10,001 nucleotides of DNA from an uncultured Pseudorhodobacter sp. (GTDB lineage Bacteria; Pseudomonadota; Alphaproteobacteria; Rhodobacterales; Rhodobacteraceae), in the NCBI GenBank assembly GCA_937910975.1, contig CALEMZ010000006.1:1-10001 (forward strand), given 5' to 3'. How positions within the stretch are numbered: position 1 is the stretch's first letter; each line of letters begins with the position of its first letter. Below are positions 5,770 to 10,001 of this stretch, piece after piece. The notes under the pieces are model-generated. The model searched no databases. It saw only the letters and a program-made list of their open reading frames with translations, and was not told the DNA's origin. The position numbers and the translations under genes were made by a program.

Positions 5770-5787
5770 CGGATTTCGTCGAATCCG
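5770..5787. promoter_or_regulatory. Second dyad upstream of the EamA transporter
   Basis: A perfect 6-bp inverted repeat CGGATT (5770-5775) / AATCCG (5782-5787) has a 6-nt spacer TCGTCG. The 8-bp palindrome CATGCATG (5757-5764) lies just before it. The repeat ends 27 bases before the transporter ATG and could be an operator or a leader hairpin. Confidence 0.35.
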
Positions 5788-5814
5788 TAAAGAGAAATTA
5801 GAGGGTCAAACCCA

Positions 5815-6750
5815 ATGAAAACGACACGTGATCCCGTAGTGCTCGCCGCCTGCCTTGTGCTGGGGTTTGCCACGGTCATCGGCTTTACCGATAATTTCGT
5901 CCGGGTGATCGCGGCCGAGGTGGGGTTATGGCAGTTTCACGTCACGCGGACCCTGATGATCGTGGCGATGCTGCTGCTGTTGGCCCGGCCCATGGGCCTG
6001 CGCATGCGGCCCAAAAGCCTGCGCGCTGTCGCCGCGCGCTCGGCGCTGCATGGCGTGGCGTTGATGATCTATTTCGGCGCGCTGGCCTTCTTGCCTGTGG
6101 CACTGGTCGCGGCGGGGCTGTTCACTGCACCGATCTTTGTGCTGCTGATCACACGCTTCGTCTATGGCCATTCCATCGGCATCGTACGCGTGCTGGCTGT
6201 CGCCTTGGGCTTTGTCGGGGTGGCAATGGTGCTGGGCCGCGAGGCGCTGGAGGGGGCCTCTCTGGCGGCCCTAATGCCTGTTGTGGCTGGGGCCTTCTAT
6301 GCGATGGGCAATATTACCACCCGCGAATGGTGCGCACAAGAAACGACAGAGACCCTGACGCTTGGCTTTTTTGCAGGGATCGGGATGCTTGGCCTACTCG
6401 GCCTTATATTGCTTACCCTGTTCCCTATCGCTGTGGCCGATGGGGCCCAAGGCTTTGTCACGCGCGGCTGGGTCTGGCCTTCGGGCGCGTTCTATTGGTG
6501 GACCTTTGTGCAGGCCGCAGGCTCGTTGATCGCGGTGGCCATGCTGATGCGCGCCTATCAGATTGCCGAGGCGAGCCGGGTTGCGGTGTTTGAATATCTG
6601 AACCTGCCGCTTGCCGCCTTCTGGGGCTGGTTGCTGTGGCAAGAGCAACTGACGGGCCATGCCATGCTGGGCATGGTGCTGATCACCATCGCGGGCGCGA
6701 TGATCGCCCTTCGAAGGGCTCAACTGCCCGAGGTATCGCCCACTGCCTGA
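5815..6750 (+). CDS. EamA/DMT-family inner-membrane transporter
   Basis: This 311-residue integral membrane protein has about ten hydrophobic segments (roughly 8-26, 40-57, 73-92, 95-113, 124-140, 149-165, 181-203, 225-245, 254-275, 281-300). That is the usual two-repeat, 10-helix layout of the drug/metabolite transporter superfamily (EamA domains). Such proteins export amino acids, nucleobase-like compounds or other metabolites, and the substrate cannot be inferred here. A GAGGG ribosome binding site (5801-5805), 9 bases before the ATG, supports the start. The C-terminus ends in a short polar tail. The last 31 bp overlap the 3' end of tdk on the other strand. The gene is divergent from the acyl-CoA synthetase, with possible shared control through the palindrome between them. 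Confidence 0.9.
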   Translation: MKTTRDPVVLAACLVLGFATVIGFTDNFVRVIAAEVGLWQFHVTRTLMIVAMLLLLARPMGLRMRPKSLRAVAARSALHGVALMIYFGALAFLPVALVAAGLFTAPIFVLLITRFVYGHSIGIVRVLAVALGFVGVAMVLGREALEGASLAALMPVVAGAFYAMGNITTREWCAQETTETLTLGFFAGIGMLGLLGLILLTLFPIAVADGAQGFVTRGWVWPSGAFYWWTFVQAAGSLIAVAMLMRAYQIAEASRVAVFEYLNLPLAAFWGWLLWQEQLTGHAMLGMVLITIAGAMIALRRAQLPEVSPTA

Positions 6751-7310
6751 CGCCAGTGGCGACGGCACAGCGAGACATAGCTTTCATTCCCGCCGATCTG
6801 CACCTGATCGCCTTCGCGCATGACCTGCCCGTCGGGGCCTTTGCGCACCACCATCGAGGCCTTTTTGCCGCAATGGCAAATCGTCCGCACCTCGCGCATT
6901 TCATCGGCCCAGGCCAGCAAGGCGGCAGAGCCGGGAAAAAGGTGGCCCTGAAAATCCACCCGCAGCCCGTAGCACATGATCGGCACACCCAGATCATCCA
7001 CCGCGCGGGCCAATTGCCAGACCTGTGCCTCGGTCAGAAACTGCGCCTCATCAATGAAAATGCAGGCAATCGGGCCCGCAGCAAGCTGCGCCTCAATCTT
7101 GGCAAACATATCCTCGCCGGGGGCAAAAGTATCGGCATCCTCACCGATTCCGATGCGGCTGGCGATGCGCGCCTGCCCGGCGCGATTGTCAAACTGGGCG
7201 GTAATCAGATACGTCGCCATCCCGCCTTCGCGATAGTTATGCGAGGCTTGCAAAAGCGAGGTCGATTTGCCCGCGTTCATGGTTGAGTAATGAAAGTAAA
7301 GCTTTGCCAT
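6720..7310 (-). CDS. tdk: Thymidine kinase (type II, TK1-like)
   Basis: This 196-residue enzyme phosphorylates thymidine to dTMP with ATP in the pyrimidine salvage pathway (cytosol, tetrameric in relatives). It begins MAKLYFHYSTMNAGKST with the Walker A loop at 11-17. The Walker B/catalytic segment FIDEAQF (85-91) contains the general base Glu88. YGLRVDF (114-120) and the lasso region with RKGPDGQ follow. The structural zinc site is formed by Cys145, Cys147, Cys182 and His185 (ICHC and CRRH). Length and motifs are typical and nothing is missing. Its stop codon lies inside the convergent transporter gene, a 31-bp tail-to-tail overlap, so no terminator fits between them. The ribosome binding site is weak, but the N-terminus matches the family exactly. 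Confidence 0.96.
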   Translation of the reverse strand: MAKLYFHYSTMNAGKSTSLLQASHNYREGGMATYLITAQFDNRAGQARIASRIGIGEDADTFAPGEDMFAKIEAQLAAGPIACIFIDEAQFLTEAQVWQLARAVDDLGVPIMCYGLRVDFQGHLFPGSAALLAWADEMREVRTICHCGKKASMVVRKGPDGQVMREGDQVQIGGNESYVSLCRRHWRQAVGDTSGS

Positions 7311-7435
7311 AGGTGCTTGTTAGCCTTGCAAAGCCCTGCCTCGCAAGAGGGGGTAGATGAAAAAACGGATGGCTAGCCGCGACGGCGGCTTTACCGCAAA
7401 AAGGTTCGGGCAAACGGGACCAGCGCAACCGCTTG

Positions 7436-7481
7436 AAAAAAGGGGCTGGGAAGGCCTTTACCAGCCAAATCCACAGCCCCT
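7436..7481 (-). terminator. Minus-strand intrinsic terminator with alternative stems
   Basis: Reading the minus strand, AGGGGCTG (7481-7474) pairs with CAGCCCCT (7448-7441), and the arm runs directly into six T residues (7441-7436). An inner arm GGCTGG (7466-7461) can pair instead with CCAGCC (7449-7444), so two exclusive hairpins both end at the same T-run. The + strand has no T-run on the other side, so the element is directional. It implies a minus-strand transcript that starts to its right, which no annotated long gene provides. Confidence 0.75.
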
Positions 7482-7500
7482 CAGCACCTTTAACAACACA

Positions 7501-7578
7501 TTACTGGCTCACCGCATCGCGACGAACGTAAAGCTCGCCGTCCTCTTTCCAGATAAAGATACGGCGAGCCCTACGCAT
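7501..7578 (-). CDS. Possible 25-residue small protein, unrecognised
   Basis: On the minus strand an ATG at 7578 opens 25 codons ending in KEDGELYVRRDAVSQ and TAA. The composition is protein-like, with a charged, amphipathic C-terminal part and an aromatic IFIW core. The ORF stops 20 bases before a strong minus-strand intrinsic terminator. The frame is closed by TAG 39 bases upstream of the ATG. There is no good ribosome binding site; instead a 6-bp hairpin (7580-7598) sits directly before the start, and could occlude it. It may be a real small gene, the remnant of a longer one, or part of a small RNA. I do not recognise a family. Confidence 0.33.
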   Translation of the reverse strand: MRRARRIFIWKEDGELYVRRDAVSQ

Positions 7579-7668
7579 ACCAATGCTGGGGACATTGGCT
7601 ACTCGCTACCATTCCAACACTTACTGGAACTGAAATCATGGATGACAAATTCTGACGGACAGCTTAAT

Positions 7669-7705
7669 GGGAAAAGGTATGATGATTTCCCCCAGACGAT
7701 CTGGG
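7669..7705 (+). promoter_or_regulatory. Candidate promoter with two stacked dyads before the CII-like gene
   Basis: A TATGAT -10-like box (7678-7683; one mismatch to consensus) lies at the centre of the inverted repeat GGGAAA (7669-7674) / TTTCCC (7686-7691). A second perfect dyad, CCCAGA-CGA-TCTGGG (7691-7705), follows directly. The -35 is poor. Dyads over and just after a -10 box are typical of a repressor operator. Autoregulation by the HTH protein encoded 22 bases downstream is a reasonable inference. Confidence 0.45.
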
Positions 7706-7726
7706 ACAAGGGTGAAAGCGCAACAA

Positions 7727-8179
7727 ATGAAGCATAACGGATACCTGAAAAAGCACACCGAAGCCTTAGTCAAGGATGTGGGGATCGAGGCGGCTTGCGC
7801 ATTGTCGGGCAAATCCAAGGCAACCATCGGGCGCTACTATTCCGATGCGGATGAGCACGCGGATAGGTTCATGCCGATTGATGTGGTGACAGCACTTGAG
7901 GCGGCTTCCAGTTTCCCTCATGTTACCAGTGCCTTGGCGGATTTACGCGGGATCACACTGGCCTATGACGGCACGCGTCGCAATGCGACGTCACAAGGGA
8001 TCAATTCGGATGTTGTAGCCTTGTCGCAGCGGTTTGCGATGCTGATGGGCGAGTATAATATCGCCATCTCGGACGGTAAAATCTCGATCAATGAGGCCAA
8101 GCGGTTGCTGCGCGAGACACTGTCCATTCAACAGGTTTTGCTGGAAATGAAGCTGAACCTTGAAGACGAAGCAAGCTGA
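7727..8179 (+). CDS. Phage CII-like helix-turn-helix protein
   Basis: This 150-residue, probably cytosolic protein has an N-terminal helix-turn-helix candidate (about residues 10-38, with VGIEAACALSGKSKATIGRY). The segment MPIDVVTALEAASSFPHVTS (49-68) follows. The pattern of an HTH recognising 'culture'-like repeats and then a Val-Val-x-x-Leu-Glu helix resembles phage regulatory CII-type proteins found in alphaproteobacterial genomes and prophages. The C-terminal third (about 95-150) looks helical, with GKISINEAKRLLRE. The frame is open from 7667, and GTG 7712 is also possible. ATG 7727 was chosen because the HTH domain starts there and upstream starts fall in or before the probable promoter. 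No integrase or other phage gene lies nearby, so this may be a domesticated regulator. DNA-binding is inferred from pattern only. Confidence 0.65.
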   Translation: MKHNGYLKKHTEALVKDVGIEAACALSGKSKATIGRYYSDADEHADRFMPIDVVTALEAASSFPHVTSALADLRGITLAYDGTRRNATSQGINSDVVALSQRFAMLMGEYNIAISDGKISINEAKRLLRETLSIQQVLLEMKLNLEDEAS

Positions 8180-8181
8180 GC

Positions 8182-8215
8182 GCGGCAGGGCTTTGCCCCG
8201 CCGCCTCTGATTTTT
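8182..8215 (+). terminator. Terminator of the CII-like gene
   Basis: GCGGC-A-GGGC (8182-8191) pairs with GCCC-C-GCCGC (8195-8204): nine pairs, one A/C mismatch and loop TTT. A T5 run (8211-8215) follows six bases later. It lies in the 42-bp gap between this gene and the convergent helicase. The offset T-run makes it a less than ideal + strand terminator; the stem could also mark the helicase 3' end. Confidence 0.65.
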
Positions 8216-8221
8216 CCTGCG

Positions 8222-9574
8222 TTAGGCTACGTTTGTGCGCCCCTGCGGCCGCGCGCCGCGCTTGTGGCTGGCCATTTTTGGTGCGCCAAGACCGCCCTCA
8301 ACGCCGCGCATCGGTTTGCCCTGCGGCTTACCCTGCGGTTTGCCCTGAGGCTTGCGGCCCTGCGGTTTTCCATGTCCGACGCCCGCCTTTTGCGGGCGCT
8401 GACCGCGCTGCGGTGGCTTTGGTGCGGCCTTGATATCGGCAAGGCCCCAAGGCGCGCCGCCGATGATCGGAAGCGTCGTTTTCAAAAGCTTTTCAATGTC
8501 TTTCAGCTCGCCCATCTCTGCCGGAGCACAGAAGGCAACAGCCCGGCCATCGGCCCCTGCACGAGCGGTGCGGCCAATGCGGTGAACATAGTTTTCCGGC
8601 ACATTCGGCAAGTCGTAGTTATAGACATGGCGCACGCCGGGAATATCGATCCCGCGGGCTGCAACATCGGTGGCAACCAGCACATCCAGTTCACCATTGC
8701 GGAACTCGGTCAGCGTACGGTCGCGCTGGTTTTGGCTTTTGTTGCCGTGGATGGAGCCTGCTTTGAAGCCCCATGACACCAGCAATTTCATCAGCTTTTC
8801 AGAGCCATGCTTAGTGCGGCCAAAGACCAGTGCCTGCTCACCCACATGATCCTTGAGGTAGGTTTCCAGCAACCGGGCCTTATCGCCCTGCGGCGTATAA
8901 TGAACGGATTGCACAATCTTTTCAATAGGTTTGCCCGGAGGGGCCACCTGCACCTTGACCGGATCGCGCAGGTAGGTACCCGCCAGATCTTCGATCAGTT
9001 TCGGCATGGTGGCTGAAAACAGCATGGTCTGGCGCTTGAGCGGAATATACTGCGCGATTTTGCGCAGTGCATGAATAAAGCCCATGTCGAGCATCTGGTC
9101 GGCCTCGTCCAGCACCAGATAGCCGCAGGCCTCCAGTGTCAGGGCTTTGCGGTCCAACAGGTCAATCAGGCGGCCGGGGGTGGCGACCAGCACATCAGCG
9201 CCCCTTGCCAGCTTTTCCGACTGCCGGAAAATCGAGGCGCCACCGGTGATCATGACCACCTTAACGGGGGTGCCTTTGGTGTAGTTCGTAAGGTTATCAG
9301 AGATTTGCGCAACCAATTCGCGTGTCGGCGCAAGGATGAGCGAGCGCACGGTGCGCGGTGCAGGCGGGTGGCCAATATCAAGCAAACGGTGCAGCAAAGG
9401 CAGGCCAAAGGCCGCCGTCTTGCCGGTGCCGGTCTGGGCGAGACCCATGATGTCGCGGCCCTTCATAATATAGGGAATGGCCTGAACCTGAATCGGTGTG
9501 GGCGTAACATAGCCAGCTTTATCCAAGCCAACCATAAGCTTGGGCGATAGCCCCAAGTCTGCAAAAGTTGTCAT
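8222..9574 (-). CDS. DEAD-box ATP-dependent RNA helicase (RhlE-like)
   Basis: This 450-residue helicase unwinds RNA duplexes with ATP, probably in ribosome assembly or mRNA decay. All core motifs are intact: Q-motif TPTPIQ (24-29), motif I AQTGTGKT (46-53), Ia PTRELVAQ (83-90), Ib TPGR (132-135), II DEAD (156-159), III SAT (187-189), V ATDVAARGIDIP (301-312) and VI HRIGRTAR (331-338). The C-terminal tail (about 380-450) is disordered and basic, with a GKPQ repeat and scattered Arg/Gly, likely for RNA binding. The frame stays open to 9871, but family members begin at a sequence like MTTFADLGLS. GGAAAG lies 8 bases before the ATG at 9574, and that start was chosen. It converges on the CII-like gene. 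About 300 bp without a recognised gene lie upstream, so a long leader is possible. Confidence 0.95.
   Translation of the reverse strand: MTTFADLGLSPKLMVGLDKAGYVTPTPIQVQAIPYIMKGRDIMGLAQTGTGKTAAFGLPLLHRLLDIGHPPAPRTVRSLILAPTRELVAQISDNLTNYTKGTPVKVVMITGGASIFRQSEKLARGADVLVATPGRLIDLLDRKALTLEACGYLVLDEADQMLDMGFIHALRKIAQYIPLKRQTMLFSATMPKLIEDLAGTYLRDPVKVQVAPPGKPIEKIVQSVHYTPQGDKARLLETYLKDHVGEQALVFGRTKHGSEKLMKLLVSWGFKAGSIHGNKSQNQRDRTLTEFRNGELDVLVATDVAARGIDIPGVRHVYNYDLPNVPENYVHRIGRTARAGADGRAVAFCAPAEMGELKDIEKLLKTTLPIIGGAPWGLADIKAAPKPPQRGQRPQKAGVGHGKPQGRKPQGKPQGKPQGKPMRGVEGGLGAPKMASHKRGARPQGRTNVA
8312..8371 (-). repeat. GKPQ-coding repeat in the helicase tail
   Basis: The DNA encodes residues 402-421, about four to five copies of a Gly-Lys-Pro-Gln unit (one interrupted as GRKPQ), repeating at 12 bp. 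The units differ at wobble positions, so slippage has not been very recent. It gives a flexible, positively charged tail. Confidence 0.8.
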
Positions 9575-9786
9575 AATAATGTCTTTCCGGCCCGCGCGGT
9601 CGCGAACCAAGCACCACCCAGGGGCGGCAATGAGGGAGCGGCGCGCGCCTCGAATGCCTGCCCTTGCAAACACCCCGTCGGCACCGCGGAACCCCTGCGT
9701 GCGGTGGGAACCAGTATCCGGGCCGTTCACATGCTCACGCGGCACGGGCACTCGGATGGCTGGCAGATGGGGCTTTTCGGACCATA

Positions 9787-9834
9787 TGTCAAGCGTAGCG
9801 TTTGTATAACTGCGCCGATCTTCCACAATTTCAA
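9787..9834 (-). promoter_or_regulatory. Weak candidate promoters of the helicase gene
   Basis: Minus-strand TATACA (9808-9803) lies 20 bases after TTGAAA (9834-9829), a spacing longer than normal. A perfect TTGACA (9792-9787) follows but lacks a good -10 17 bases on. Either would give a leader of roughly 190-220 nt. Confidence 0.25.
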
Positions 9835-9851
9835 GCAATTTTGTACAGGTT

Positions 9852-9872
9852 ATTGGCAAAGAAGATGCCAAT
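9852..9872. other. 7-bp inverted repeat at the 3' end of the right-edge ORF
   Basis: ATTGGCA (9852-9858) and TGCCAAT (9866-9872) are perfectly complementary with a 7-nt loop. The repeat starts four bases past the stop of the right-edge minus-strand ORF, and no T-run follows. It could be an mRNA 3' hairpin, or a TTGGC/GCCAA-type operator upstream of the helicase. Confidence 0.4.
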
Positions 9873-9876
9873 GGAC

Positions 9877-10001
9877 CTACGCTGGATGAAACTGTGCTGC
9901 GGTTCTTCTAATCCATGGGAGAAGGGCATTTGCCGCGGATGAAAGCGGATCGCCTGGTTTGTCGAAACGGATATCAATCAAAACGAAATCCGGATCCCCC
10001 C
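9877..10001 (-). CDS. Possible C-terminal end of an unknown protein (partial)
   Basis: One minus-strand frame is open from the window edge for about 40 codons to a TAG at 9879-9877. It reads like a protein end (DPDFVLIDIRFDKPGDPL, then a Trp-Ile-Arg-Arg segment, ending QFHPA). A hairpin follows the stop. The length is short enough for chance, and some codons (two AGA in a row) are unusual for this genome. I do not recognise a family. Confidence 0.35.
   Translation of the reverse strand, partial: GDPDFVLIDIRFDKPGDPLSSAANALLPWIRRTAAQFHPA

Larger units (their letters stand above)
7311..7726. other. 416-bp region without a long gene, rich in structure
   Basis: The left part (7311-7435) is the tdk leader; AGCCGC-GACG-GCGGCT (7375-7390) forms a hairpin there. 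The middle holds a minus-strand intrinsic terminator (7436-7481) and a possible 25-codon minus-strand ORF (7501-7578). A CCAATG/CATTGG hairpin (7580-7598) lies directly upstream of that ORF's ATG, and the repeat TTCCA-N8-TGGAA sits at 7612-7629. The right part holds the promoter-like region of the CII-like gene. A 126-codon + strand ORF across it (7357-7737) has no protein-like character. Confidence 0.5.
9575..9876 (-). other. Region upstream of the helicase without a recognised gene
   Basis: About 300 bp lie between the helicase ATG and the possible gene end at 9877. The helicase frame is open through it for 99 codons back to a TTG at 9871, but the translation is Arg/Gly/Pro-rich and unlike helicase N-termini. 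It probably holds the promoter and a leader RNA. Plus-strand ORFs here look like shadows. Confidence 0.5.

Noticed and set aside
7357..7737. A 126-codon + strand ORF between tdk and the CII-like gene
   Set aside because: It runs across a terminator, hairpins and a probable promoter. It has low-complexity composition and no ribosome binding site.
9575..9871. A 549-residue version of the helicase starting at TTG 9871
   Set aside because: The extra 99 residues do not resemble helicase N-termini. The ATG at 9574 has a ribosome binding site and the usual family start.

Overview
The window reads as chromosomal DNA of a marine alphaproteobacterium of the Roseobacter group (Rhodobacteraceae). The basis is moderately high GC, the alphaproteobacterial form of ribosomal protein bL28, the pairing of a DUF2946 protein with a PCu(A)C copper chaperone, and small secreted proteins of a type I associate with this family. 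This placement comes from recognising protein families by eye, not from a database search. No rRNA, tRNA, insertion sequence, integrase or CRISPR array is visible.

Left part (1-1616, + strand): rpmB (bL28) with a clear intrinsic terminator, then a putative copper module of a small DUF2946 membrane or periplasmic protein and a PCu(A)C periplasmic copper(I) chaperone whose C-terminus carries a Met/His tandem repeat. Two hairpins lie between the two copper genes. Middle part (1829-5656, all - strand): reading in the direction of transcription, an AMP-forming acyl-CoA synthetase, a one-pass membrane protein that resembles a catalytically dead M48-type peptidase, a stand-alone DUF4157 protein with an intact HELTH zinc-peptidase motif, and a small secreted four-cysteine protein. 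Good sigma-70-like promoters before the last two suggest they are transcribed independently.

Right part (5657-10001): a 158-bp intergenic region with several inverted repeats separates the acyl-CoA synthetase from a divergent EamA/DMT transporter. The transporter's 3' end overlaps the convergent thymidine kinase gene (tdk) by 31 bp. Next comes a 416-bp region without a long gene. It holds a minus-strand intrinsic terminator, a possible 25-codon minus-strand ORF upstream of that terminator, and stacked dyads around the probable promoter of a phage-CII-like HTH regulator. A convergent DEAD-box RNA helicase (RhlE-like) with a basic repetitive tail follows. It has about 300 bp of upstream DNA without a recognised gene, then the possible 3' end of another minus-strand gene at the right edge.

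Most of this is ordinary core genome. The best candidates for something new are the solo DUF4157 zinc-peptidase-like gene next to the degenerate M48-like gene, the structured region at 7436-7705, and the long palindrome at 5699-5735. All functional links between them are inference.
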